DNA from: Rhinopithecus roxellana
Taxonomy: Eukaryota > Chordata > Mammalia > Primates > Cercopithecidae
DNA length: 64,000 bases
Direction: 5' to 3'
Assembly (NCBI RefSeq): GCF_007565055.1
Contig: NC_044567.1
Coordinates: forward strand, 48,818,260 to 48,882,259
The notes under the pieces: model-generated
Told to the model about the DNA's origin: nothing
Database searches by the model: none
Seen by the model: only the letters and a program-made list of their open reading frames with translations
Shown here: positions 37,001 to 50,442 of the stretch, piece by piece
Numbering within the stretch: the stretch's first letter is position 1
How the letters are laid out: every line of letters starts with the position of its first letter
Program-made: the position numbers and the translations under genes

Positions 37001-40000
37001 GTCTCAAAACAAAACGAAAAAACAAACCAAACCAACTTAAGTGATTATGGGTGTATTGCCTAGACCCCATTAGGGGTATTATGTAATATGCAGTATATGT
37101 ACTAAATAACCTTTTAAGTATCTGAAAAATTAATTCTAAAACAATCTGGCCCTAAGGATTTATGGACCCATAATTATAGTTAATAGCATGAACTTGGTAC
37201 TACTGTTCTTAAGTACTTGTATTATTCTTTTTTTTTTTGTACTGTTCTTAATTCCTTTTATCCTTAGAACAGTACTGTGAGCAGTTGGGTACAGTGGCTC
37301 AAGCCTGTAATCCCAGTGCTTTTGTAGGCTGAGGCAGGAGGATTGCTTGTGGCCAGGAGTTTGAGAGCAGCCTGGGCAAAATAGGTTGACCCCATCTCTA
37401 CAAAAAATAAAAAAAAATGTTGGGCATGATGGCGCCCACTTGGATTCTGAGCCACTCAGGAGCCTGAGGTAGGAGGGTCACATGAGTCCAAGAATTCGAG
37501 GCTGCGGTGAGCTATGATCACACCCCTACACTCCAGTGACAAAGCAAGACTGTCAAAAAAAAAAAAAAAATACTATGAGCATAAATACTGTTGTCCTCAC
37601 CTCATAGATGAAGAAACCAAGGCCTAGAGAGGCTGAGTTATTTTTCCAAAGTCACACAGCTAGAAAGTGATGGAACTGGGATTTAAATTCAGGCATTCTA
37701 GCTCCAGACTAGAACTTAATCTTTCTGTTGTACATTGTATATTAGGCACCTTTCATGTGATGACACAATATACCGCAGTTCTTTTTTTTAATTTTGAGAC
37801 AGGGTCTTGCTCTGTTGCCCAGGCTGGAGTATAGTGGTGGAATCTTGGCTCACTGCAACCTTTGCCTCTCAAGCTCAAGCCATCCTCCCACCTGAGCCTC
37901 CCAAGCAAGGCATGGTACCCCACCATGCCTGGCTAATGTTTTTTGTAGAGACAGGTTTCACTGTGTTGCCCAGGCTGGTTTCAAATTCCTGAGCTCAAGC
38001 AATTCACCTGCCTCCGCCTCCCAAAGTGCTGGGATTACAGGCCTGAGCCACTGTGCCTGCCCTGCCACCTCAGTTATTTTTAATTGCTGTATACTGGTTT
38101 CTAAGTGACTGTACTATAATGTATTTTTTCCCCACTGGTGTATTTTTATGTTTTTCCTGTTAGAGGCTAATATGAACAATGCTACAGTGAATATTCTTGC
38201 ACATATAGTCTTATATATTTTGGCAGAAACTACTTCATTTAAAAATGTTCATGTCCATGTAAAACTATTTTACTCTTTAGTTGATTCACAAACACTATGG
38301 AGTGTTTAGAAACTAACAATATGCCATATAAAGCTGTACTAGTAAAAATAACAAGAAAGCCCTTTATCAGTTGAATGGCCAATGCCAGAGAAACTAACAA
38401 TATGCCATAACTTCCTCCAATAATCATTTTAACATAAAGTCTAAGGCATAGCTATATTCTGTGAATTATTTTTATCACATTTTCTTGTGGCAGTTGGTTG
38501 AAAGACTGGAAAAGAAGAGCTGAATTGGAAGAAAGGCAGAATCTGAAGGGAAAAAGAGATGAGAAACAGGAAGGTATCTTGTGTCTTTTTTTTTTTACCA
38601 TTTCACTGAACATTTTTAGAGTTACATTAACTAAAACTTTCTATAAAATTTCTTTTTTTTTTTTTTTTTTTTTTTTTGAGAAGGAGTCTCGCTCTGTCAC
38701 CCAGGCTGGAGTGCAGTGGCCAGATCTCAGCTCACTGCAAACTCCGCCTCCCGGGTTTACACCATTCTCCTGCCTCAGCCTCCCAAGTAGCTGGGACTAC
38801 AGGCGCCCGCCACCTCGCCCGGCTAGTTTTTTGTATTTTTTTAGTAGAGACGGGGTTTCACCGTGTTAGCCAGGATGGTCTCGATCTCCTGACCTCGTGA
38901 TCCGCCCACCTCGGCCTCCCAAAGTGCTGGGATTACAGGCTTGAGCCACCTCGCCCGGCCAAAATTTCTTAATTGGTATTTTATATTTGATTTTCTGCTT
39001 TTTTTTTTGAGACAGAGTCTCACTCTGTCACCCAGGCTGGAGTGCAATGGTGTGATCTCGGCTCACTGCAACCTCCGCCTCCTGGGTTCAAGCGAGTCTC
39101 TCACCTCAACCTACTGAGTACCTGGGACTACAGGCGTGTGTCACCACACCTGGCTAATTTTTGTATTTTTAGTAGAGATGGGGTTTCACCATGTTGGCCA
39201 GGCTGGTCTCGAACTCCTGACCTTGTGATCTGCCCGCCTCGGCTTCCCAAAGTGCTGGAATTACAGGCATGTACCACCATACCCGGCCTGATTTTCTACT
39301 TTTTATAAAGTAATGTTTCAGCATTTATTGCAAGAAGTTTGTGGGATTAGATCATTGGATTTCATAAGGTAGAACTGCTTCCTCAGCAATTACCATTTTA
39401 TATGCATTTGAATAATTTTTCAGATTTCTCGGGTGGCATAGACTTTAAAGGCAGTTCAGATGATGAAGAGAGTCGTCTTTGCAATACTGTCCTTATAACA
39501 GGGCCAACAGGAGTGGGAAAAACTGCTGCTGTGTATGCTTGTGCCCAGGAGCTTGGATTTAAGGTTAGTAACAGCTATGATGAGAGAATGTCAGTGTAAT
39601 AATTACCCTTGGATTAAAAGGAGACATAAACCATTCTCCCTTCGTTTTTCTTCTTTTAGATATTTGAAGTGAATGCCTCTTCCCAGCGCAGTGGTAGACA
39701 AATTCTATCTCAGTTGAAGGAAGCTACTCAGTCCCATCAAGTAGATAAACAAGGTGTAAACTCACAAAAACCCTATTTTTTTAATAGCTACAACATAGGC
39801 AAGTCACCAAGTAAGTAAATTATTTTCCTTAAGCCATAATGTTTTGAAAAAAACAAAACCCAAGAAAATAATGTTAATTATCAACATTTTGCCATTTATT
39901 TTTTATCTTCTACACGTATATATATTCCCTGTCCACCCCTGCCAGATTATTTTAAAATAAATCTGAAGACCATCATATCATTTCACCCATACATTCTTCA

Positions 40001-43000
40001 ATATTTATCTCTATCCGATAAGGACTTCTGAAAAAGCATAAGTATAATATCATAATCAGACCCAACAGAGTTAACAGCCAGCCTAAGCAGCATAGCGAGA
40101 CCTTGTCTCTACAAATAATAAAAAACAAATTAGCTAGGTGTGGTGGTGTATGTCTGTAGTCCCAGCTACTCTGGAAGTTGATGTGGGAGGATCACTTGAG
40201 CCTAGAAGGTTGAGGCTGCAGTGTGCTGTGACTGGGCCACTGCACTCCAGCCTTGGTGACAGTGTGAGACTCTGTCTCCAAAAAAAAGATCTGTTTAACT
40301 GTATTCCTTCATATCATCTCATATACAGTCTAATGTCAGTTTTCTATTGTTTCAAATGATTTGTTCAAATCTGGATCCAAACAAGGTTCATATCTTACAT
40401 TTGATTCAGGTCTCTTAACTTTCTTTTACTTTCGCTAACAATTCACTCACCTTTGTTTTCATGTCATTTATTTGTTGAAGAATTAGAGTCATTTGTCATG
40501 AAATTTTTCACATTCTAGATTTGTCTGCTGATTATATCCTCATGGTATCAGTTAACATAGTCCTCTTCCCTGTATTTCTTGTAAACTGACAGATCTATGG
40601 GCTTGATTAGACTCAGGTTCTGTTCTGGGTCTGGCATACATGTATAGGTGGCCTGTGTACTTCCTATGACATCATAGCAGATTATCCATTGTAGATTACA
40701 AAATGATAATTTTATAATTCTCTCTTTTGCATTTATTAGAATTTTAAAAGGAAGCACTATTCCTCATCAACTCTTTGGATGCTTTGAAATACAGTTTGTA
40801 GGCACCAGAAATGCTTCATTCTTTCCTTTTTTTATTAGTACTTAGAGTGATGGTGTCCTAGCAACCTTGACAGTTGACCAGTGAGTTTTTGTGCAGTTTA
40901 ATTTTTTAAGTGTTATTATGAACTCATGGATTTTTATATATATAATATGTTTCACCTCTTTTGTGTTTATTATTTCTTTGTTGCTTTGAAGATTTTCTCA
41001 CTGGTTTTAAGTAATTTGATTATGACGTGCCTTGGTGTACTTCTCTTCATGTTTCTTGTACTTGGGATTTGTTGAGTTTCTTGCATATATGAGTTTATTT
41101 ATTTATTTTTTTTTTTTTTTTGAGACGGAGTCTCGCTCTGTCGCCCAGGTTGGAGTGCAGTGGCCGGATCTCAGCTCACTGCAAGCTCCGCCTCCCGGGT
41201 TTACGCCATTCTCCTGACTCAGCCTCCCGAGTAGCTGGGACTACAGGCGCCCGCCACCTCGCCCGGCTAGTTTTTTGTATTTTTTAGTAGAGACGGGGTT
41301 TCACCGTGTTAGCCAGGATGGTCTCGATCTCCTGACCTCGTGATCCGCCCGTCTCGGCCTCCCAAAGTGCTGGGATTACAGGCTTGAGCCACCGCGCCCG
41401 GCCGCATATATGAGTTTATAGTTGGGAAGATGAAAGTTGATAAAATTTCAGCCAGTATTTCTTGAAATATTTTTTCTGTCCTCCCCATTTCCTTTGGCAA
41501 CTCCAGTTATTATTATAGGTATTTTAGACCACTTGAAATTGTCTCCTGGCACACTGATGCTTTGTTCAATTTTTTAGTCTTTTTCCTTTTTTTGTTTCAG
41601 TTTGGTTAGTTACTATCCCTGTTTATTCAAGTTTATACATCTTTTCTTCTGTAGTATCTAGTATGCTGTCACTGCTATAAGTGTAGTTTTCATTTCTAGA
41701 AGTTTGATTTGGGTCCTTTTTATATCTTCTGTTTCTACTTACCATGTATCCAGTCTTTCCTCTAGGTATTTGAACATATCAGTTATAACAACTGTTTTAA
41801 TGGTCTTGGTTACTAATTCTATCATCCGTGTAATTTGTTTTTTTTTTTTTTTTTGAGATGGAGTCTCGCTCTTGTCACCCAGGCTGGAGTGCAGTGGCAC
41901 AATCTTGGCTCGCTGCAAGCTCCACTTCCTGGGTTCAAGCGATTCTCCTGCCTCAGCCTCCCCGAGTAGTTTGGATTATAGGCACCCGCCACCACATCCA
42001 GCTAATTTTTTTTGTATTTTTAATAGAGACAGGGTTTGACCATGGTGGCCAGGCTGGTCTCGAACTCCTGACCTCAGGTGATCCATCTGCCTTGGCCTCC
42101 TCAAGTTTCTTTCCTTTTTTTCTTTTTTTTTTTTTTTTTGAGACAGTCTCACACTGTCACCCATGCTAGAGTGTGGTGGTGCGATCTTGGCTCACTGCAA
42201 CCTCCGCCTCCCAGGTTCAAGTGATTCTCCTGCCTCAGCCTCCCAAGTAGCTGGGATTACAGGCGCCCGCCATCACGCCCAGCTAATTTTTTTGTATTTT
42301 TAGTAGAGATGGGGTTTCACTATGTTGGCCAGGCTGGTCTCAAATTCCTGACCTCGTGATCCGCCCGCCTCAGCCTCCCAGAGTGCTGGGATTACAGGCA
42401 TGAGCTACCACACCCGGCCAACCTCCTTAGGTTTCTAGTGCAGTCTCAACTCAGAAAACATGGATTGACTTTCCCCTCACTATGGAAATTTTCTCAGGGC
42501 AATAGGCTGGGCAATTCTAGTGTTCACCTTATTTGTTATTTGTATCTCAGAGATTACTGTCCATTGTTGCATGATGACAAAAATCTTGAAAAGTGTTATT
42601 TCATATATTATGTCCAGTTTTCTTGTTCTTATTTCTGATGGGAGGATAAATCCAGTTCCAGTTCTATACCTTGGCTAGAAGCAGAATCCCACCTTACTTT
42701 CTTTTGGTGCTCATATTTTTCCATCTTTAGCTAGCAGGGAACTATTTTAATTGGTTTGTGTCCTTTTGACATTACCCAGCAATAGTTGATATTTTCCTTG
42801 CTTTCCGGCGTGTCAGGATGTCCCAGACCTATAGTTAGCCGTTTCTGCAAGAAGGTGGTTCTTTTGGTGTGAAATTTCTTTTTTTTTTTTTTGAGACAGA
42901 ATCTTGCTCTGTCGCCAGGCTGGAGTGTAGTGGCGTGATATTGGCTCACTGCAACCTCTGTCTCCTGGGTTCAAGTGATTCTCATGCCTCAGCCTCCCAA

Positions 43001-46000
43001 GCAGCTGAGACTACAGGTGTGCACCACCATGTCCGGCTAATATTTGTGTTTTTAGTAGAGACAGGGTTTCACCATGTTGGCCAGGCTGGTCTCAAACTCC
43101 TAACCTCAGGTGATCCATCTGCCTTGGACTCTTGAAGTGCTGGGATTATAGGTGTGAGCCACTATGCCTGGCCAAATTTTTTAGAAAGAATATATTGATA
43201 TAGTTTAGCTAACTACTCACTGAGTATCTTAAAATAAAAACTGCCTGTTTTTTATTATTATTTTTTGAAAAGACAAGGTCTTCCTCTGTTGCCCAGGTTG
43301 GATTGCAGTGATGCAATAATAGCCCATTGCAAACTTGAACTCCTGGGCTCAGACAATCCTCCTGCTTTAGCCTCTCAGAGTGCTAGGATTGCAGTTATGA
43401 ACCACTGCACCTGGCTAAGCATGTATTTTTAAAACCAGTCTTTGGGCCAGGTGCAGTAGATCATACCTGTAATCCCAGCACTGTGGGAGGCCAAGGCAGG
43501 TGGATCACAAGGTCAGGAGTTTGATACCAGGCTGGCCAACATGGTGAAATGCTGTCTCTACTAAAAATAGAAAAATTAGCCAGGCATGGTGGTGCACACC
43601 TGTAATCCCAGCTAATTGGGAGACTGAGGCAGGAGAATTGCTTGAACTTGAGAGGTGGAGGTTACAGTGAGCTGAGATTGTGCTACTGTACTCCAGCCCA
43701 GGCAACAGTGTGAAACTCCGTCTCAGAAAAATTAAATAAATAAAACCAGTCTTTGGACTGGTATTCATACATGATCAAGCAGTCCTTGGTCTATATCAAA
43801 ATAAGAAAAATAAGGACAAAGGCCGGGCACGGTGGCTCATGCCTGTAATCCCAGCACTTTGGGAGGCCGAGGCGGGTGGATCATGAAGTCAGGAGATTGA
43901 GACCATCCTGGCCAACATGGTGAAATCCCGTCTCTACTAAAAATACAGAAATTAGCTGGGCATGGTGGTGTGTGCTTGTAATACCAGCTACTTAGGAGGC
44001 TGAGGCAGGAGAATCACTTGAACTCAGAAGGCAGAGGTTGCAGTGAGCTGAGATCGTGCCACTGCACTCCAGCCTGGTGACAGAGTGAGACTCCGTCTCA
44101 AAAGAAACAACAACAACAAGGACAAAATGGTGAGTGTTTTTATAAGTTGATATCTATTCAACATATATATATATACACACACACATATATATATTTTTTG
44201 AGATTGCTTGCAATTTACTGCAGGTCTAAATTAAAGTTGAACAACAAAGTTTTGTAATGTGCTCAGTGTATACTGTTATTTTCCCTCCATCCTCTTCTGA
44301 CTTTAAGCAGGTGTAGAAAAAAATGAACTGTTTTTCATTTTTGGGGATTGTGAACAGTATTTGTTGTAAGAATGTGTATTTCTGGCCGGGTACAGTGGCC
44401 CACGCTTGTAATCCTAGCACTTTAGGAGGCTGAGGCAGGCGGATTGCTTGAGCTCAGGAGTTTGAGTTTGAGACCAGCCTGGACAACATGGCAAAACCCC
44501 ATCTCTACTAAAAATACAAACGATTAGCCAGGCGTTGTGGTGTGCTCCTGTAGTCCCAGCTCCTTGGGGGTTGGGCGGGAGGATTGCTTGAGCCTAAGAG
44601 GTGGAGACTGCAGTGAGCTGAGATCATACCACTTCACTCCAGCCTGGTTGACAAAATGAGACCCTGTCTCAAAAAAAAAAAAAAAAAAAAAAAAAACCAC
44701 AAAGAATATATATTTCTTGAGGAGTAGTATCTTTTCTAAATGACTGGCTTAACCTTCTGTACTGGTAGAATAAATAAATATAGTAATATTTGAATGTACA
44801 AAGTATTTGTAAGAATGAAAGAAAATTTCTGTGTCTTGAATTTTTAACTGTTAAGAGTAGAAATATAGAATGTGGCTATCTGGCTACCTGTATGATTTTT
44901 AGAATATTTATCTTTAAATGCAATTTGTTTTGGGCAGAAAAAATAAGCTCCCCTAAGAAAGTTGTTACATCACCAAGAAAAGTTCCTCCACCATCACCAA
45001 AAAGTAGTGGACCAAAGCGAGCACTTCCTCCCAAAACCTTGGCAAATTATTTTAAAGTATCTCCTAAACTTAAAAATAATGAAGAAATAGGAATGCTTCT
45101 GGAAAATAATAAAGGTAAGACATTAAACTGACAAATTAAATTTTATATTTTTTAATAATAATGACCCTTATACATAAAAATATGAACACATTTTACGAGT
45201 TCCTGTTGCTATTTATTAAATCTCAGCTACACTGAAGGTTCTACATATAGAAGTGTTAATATTTTGTTTTAGTTTTTTTTGGAGACAGAGTCTTGCTCTA
45301 TTGCCAGGCCAGGCTGGAGTGCAGTGGCACGATTTTGGCTCACTGCAACCTCCTCCTCCTGGGTTCAAGCAATTCTTCTGCTGCAGCCTCCTGAGTAGCT
45401 GGGATTACTGGCACACAACACCACACCCAGCTAATTTTTGTATTTTTAGTAAAGACGGGGTTTTGCCATATTGGCCAGACTGGTTTTGAACTCCTGACCT
45501 CAAGTGATGCACCCACCTTAGCATCCCAAAGTACTGGGATTCCAGACATGAGCCACCATGCCCAGCTTGTTTCAGTTTTTGTTTGTTTGTTTGAGACGGA
45601 GTCTCACTCTTTCATCCAGGCTGGAGTGCAGTGGCATGATCTTGGGTCACTGCAACCTCTGTCTCCTGGGTTCAAGTGATTCTCCTGCCTCAGCCTCCCG
45701 TGTAGCTGAGATTACAGGTGTGTGCCACCATGCCCGACTAATTTTTGTATTTTTAATAGAGTAGGGATTTCACCATGTTGGTCTCGAACCCCTGACCTCA
45801 GGTGATCCACCTGCCTCCTAAAGTGCTGGGATTACAGGCATGAGCCACCACGCCCGTCCTGTTTCAGTTTTGATAATGGATTTCAGTTTGAGCTTATTCT
45901 GTGGATATATCCAGTGTCTTAGCAAAAGTTGATTTTACCTAAAATATCAATATTGTATTTATGCAGGAATAAAAAATTCTTTTGAACAGAAACAAATTAC

Positions 46001-49000
46001 TCAGACTAAATCTACAAATGCAACTAATTCAAATGTCAAAGATGTTGGAGCTGAAGAACCCAGCAGAAAAAATGCAACGTCTCTTATTCTTTTTGAGGAG
46101 GTAGGCTTATAGAAGTATACATTTGTGAGAGCTCATGAGAAAGACTTACTTTAAAGAATACTATATATGTTTTCTGATAAAGAATTGTAAAATAGCTAAA
46201 GAGGTCAGGAATACGTGTATCTGAAATTAAAGCAAATGAAACTGTCCACTCTAGAATAATTTTTCAGGAAGATGATTAATTCACAGCTGCTAATTATTGT
46301 TAAATGATTGTATAAATTCTGATTCATATCTATCTAGTTAATAGGTGGCTGCATTTTTTTTTTTTTTTTTTTTTTGAGGCAGAGTCTCACTCTGTCGCTG
46401 GGGCTGGAGTGCAGTGGCCGGATCTCAGCTCACTGCAAGCTCCGCCTCCCGGGTTTACGCCATTCTCCTGCCTCAGCCTCCCGAGTAGCTGGGACTACAG
46501 GCGCCCGCCACTTCGCCCGGCTAGTTTTTTGTATTTTTTTAGTAGAGACGGGGTTTCACCATGTTAGCCAGGATGGTCTCGATCTCCTGACCTCGTGATC
46601 CGCCCGTCTCGGCCTCCCAAAGTGCTGGGATTACAGGCTTGAGCCACCGTGCCCGGCCACTGCATTTGTTTTTAACATTTAATAGTTGATAATTTTAAAA
46701 TTCATTATAGTGTATGACATAAACTTTCAACATGGGCTGAATTCACACTTCATAAATTCATAAATTTTGTCTCTAACATAAATGTAGAATATTTACTATG
46801 TGTACATAACTGATATTAGTGTATTGTTATTACATTAATATTCTAATAAACTGTTGGTAGGTTGATGTAATTTTTGATGAAGATGCTGGGTTTTTGAATG
46901 CAATCAAAACATTCATGGCAACAACTAAACGACCTGTAATCCTTACTACAAGTGGTAGGTAACAATGATTTTACTTCAGTTAAACAGTTACTCAAATCTG
47001 TAGTTCGTCTGCAGACTGGAGTAATTATAATTAACTTACAAATAGCAATTACTTTTAAAAATGGATACTACTTTGGATTACTATATTGGGTGTTAGATAT
47101 TTAGAAAGTGGAGAACAATCTCTAGAATGCAAATAAGAGATCTAGTAAAGGTATTTTAGTAGGGAAAGTACTAGATTCTTCTCCTGGCGTCCTTATCATA
47201 CCTATGATTAGATCACTAAATCTTATTTAGTGGTCAAGATTTTTTATGGAACCCAACCTTTCCGCTGTTCCTTAATACTGAACTTAGCCACTTTTTTGCC
47301 CCTGATAACACTTTCTTATGGATTATTGTATATTTAGCTATCATTAGCCTAACAGAATTGATCCATCTTCTAAAGAATTATCACAGAATGTTTCATTTAA
47401 AAAACTGATTCAATTTCCTTTTAAAAAAATTGGAAATACTATAATGATATTCTAATATTTTTCCAATTATAAATATTCATGAGACTAGATTCGACTTACA
47501 AATTAATGCCCATTTGGTAGTGATTGTACTCTAAAAATATTGAGAAAAATCTTATTAATCACAAGTTAGGTGGGTTTTTTGTTTGTTTTGTTTGTTTGCT
47601 TGTTTGTTTGTTTGAGACAGAGTCTCGCTCTGTTGCCCAGGCTGGAGTGCAGTGGTGCCATCTCGGCTCACTGCAACCTCCAACCTCTGCCTCCTGAGTT
47701 CAAGCAATTCTTCTGTCTCAGCCTCCTGAGTAGATGGGACTATAGGCACACACCACCATGCCCAGCTAATTTTTGTATTTTTAGTAGAGACAGGGTTTCA
47801 CCATATTGGTCAGGCTGGTTTCGAACCCCTGACCTCACATGATCCACCTGCCTTGGCCTCCCAAAGTGCTGGGATTACAGGCATGAGGCACCATGCCTAG
47901 CTGGTAGTTTTATTAGAAGATTATAGTTGGACAGGTGTGGTGGCTTATGCCTTTAATCCCAGCACTTTGGGAGGCTAAGGTGGGCACTTGAACCTAGGAG
48001 TTTTGAGATCAGCCTGGGCACCATAGTGAGACCCCCATCACTACAAAAAGACTTAAAAATTATCTGGGCGTGGCGGCTTGAGCTTATAATCCTAGCTGCT
48101 TGGGAAGCTGAGGCAGAGGATCACTTGAGCCCAGGAGTTTGAGGCTGCAGTGAGCTATGACTGTACCACAGCACTAGGCGGTGTTGGGGAGGGGGGTGCT
48201 AAATATTTTCACAGAAAAGTATAACTGGAAAAAGTTACTTAGTGGTCTTAATGTTTAAGAATGTTTTTGTGTGTGTGTGTGTGTAGATCCAACATTTAGT
48301 TTAATGTTTGATGGCTGCTTTGAAGAAATCAAGTTCAGTACTCCTTCCCTGGTAAGTTTTAAATTTTGATAACCATAAATTACATATCACAATCATGTAA
48401 AAGTAATTTATTATTAAATACAGCTATAATTTAGCCAGATGTGGTATCACGCCTATACTCCCAGCTACTTGGGAGGCTGAGGCAGGAAGATCACTTGAAC
48501 CCAGGAGGTGGAGGTTACAGTGAGTTGAAATTGTGCCACTGTACTCTAGCCTGGTCAATCAATCAATCAATAAGGCTAGGTACAGTTGCTCATGCCTGTA
48601 ATCCCAGCACTTTGGGAGGCTGAGGAGGGCAGATTGCTTGAGCTGTGGAGTTCGAGACCAGCTTGGGCAACATGGCAAAACCCTGTCTCTACATAAAAAT
48701 ACAAAAAATTAGCCAGGCATGGTGGCACATGCCTGTAGTCCTACCTACTCAGGAGGCTGAGGTGGGACAATTGCTTGAGCCCAGGAGGTCAAGGCTGTGG
48801 CTGCAGTGAGCTGTGATTGTACTGCTGCATTCCAGCCTGGGTGACAGAGCAAGACTCAGTCTCAAAAAAAATAAATACCTGGCTGGGCGTGGTGACTCAT
48901 GCCTGTAATGTCAGCACTTTGGGAGCCGAGGAGGGTGGATCACCTGAGGTCGGGAGTTCGAGATTAGTCTGACCAACATGGTGAAACCCCGTCTCTATTA

Positions 49001-50403
49001 AAAATACAAAATTAGCCGGACGTGATGGCGCATGCCTGTAATCCCAGCTACTCAGGAGGCTGTGGCAGGAGAATCGCTGGAATTCAGGAGGTTGCGGTGA
49101 GCCAAGATCGTGCTATTGCACTCCAGCCTGGGCAACAAGAGTGAAACTACGTCTCAAAAAAAAAGGAAAAAAAAGCTATGATTTAAATGTGGTTTCTAAG
49201 GAATATGTTAAAATTTTTAAGTTTTAGGAAACTTCTGATATTTCTCTTTTTTTTTTTTACTTTAAAAATGTTTTTTCTTAAATTTAAAAAAATTTTTATG
49301 AGGCTCCAATGTTCACTAGGTTTTTTGCCTATTAACAGTACTTTTCTGAGGTAAAATTTAAATGGAATTAAAATTCCCTTGCATGAATAACCTAATGAAT
49401 ATATTTTGTACAAGTAACATATGTAAAAATCAGTGTCATCATTATGCAGATCAGAATATGGAGCATTTCCATTACCTCCTGAAGTTCTCATGGACCCTTT
49501 CTAGTAAGAATCCCCTTTTCTGGCCGGGCGCGGTGGCTCAAGCCTGTAATCCCAGCACTTTGGGAGGCCGAGACGGGCGGATCACGAGGTCAGGAGATCG
49601 AGACCATCCTGGCTAACACGGTGAAACCCCGTCTCTACTAAAAAATACAAAAAGCTAGCCGGGCGAGGTGGCGGGCGCCTGTAGTCCCAGCTACTTGGGA
49701 GGCTGAGGCAGGAGAATGGCGTAAACCCGGGAGGCGGAGCTTGCAGTGAGCTGAGATCCGGCCACTGCACTCCAGCCCGGGCGACAGAGCAAGACTCCGT
49801 CTCAGAAAAAAAAAAAAAAAAAAAAACCCTTTTCCACCAGAAGTCACCACCTTTTTTTTTTTCTTTCTTACAATGATTAACAAGGCACTTTTTTTAACCT
49901 TTAAAAAGAAAATTTTTGTGTGTGTCTTTTTTTTCTTACTTTTTCCTTTTTCTTTTTTGTTTTTCATTCTTCTAAAAAAAAAGTTTTAAAAATTAACATT
50001 GAGTTGCTGGGCATGGTGGCTCATACTTGTCCCGTAATCCCAGCACTTTGGGAGGTTGAGGTTAGAGGATTGCTTGAGGCCAGCAGATCCAGGCTGCAGT
50101 GAGCTATGATTGTAGTCAGGTTAATTTTACTGTATGGGTTCTTTATTTTATTTTTTTTAGGTGAGGTCTCACTCTGTCACCCAAGCTGGAGTGTAGTGGC
50201 ACAATTGCCCTGTTGCCCAGGCTAGAGTGTGGTGGCACGATCTTGGCTCACTGCAACCTCCAACTCCTGGGTTCAAGCAATTCTCCCACCTCAGCCTCCC
50301 TAGTAACTGGGAATGGAGATGCATACCACCACACCCAGCTAATTTTTTTTGTATTTTTAGTAGAGATGGGATTTCACCATGTTGGTCAGACTGGCTTTGA
50401 ACT

Positions 50404-50442
<39 letters not shown>

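Larger units (their letters stand above)
39930..42700 (-). mobile_element. Old LINE-1-related element, HAL1-like, broken by Alus
   Basis: Reading leftwards: 5'UTR-like end (CCAGTTCTATACCTTGGCTA, near 42660), ORF1-like pieces (reverse of 41030-41098 reads ETQQIPSTRNMKRSTPRH), and 3' region pieces at 40290-40700 and 39930-40079 (GATTTGTCTGCTGATTATAT, CTGTATTTCTTGTAAACTGA). I see no ORF2, so a half-LINE is possible. Confidence 0.5.

Noticed and set aside
38239..38427. Minus-strand 62-codon frame with hydrophobic segment
   Set aside because: Intronic, no start context or homology; two near-identical AACTAACAATATGCCATA segments show local duplication rather than a gene.
49183..49491. 102-codon minus-strand open frame
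   Set aside because: AT-rich intron, no similarity recognised, Lys/Phe/Ile-rich by composition.
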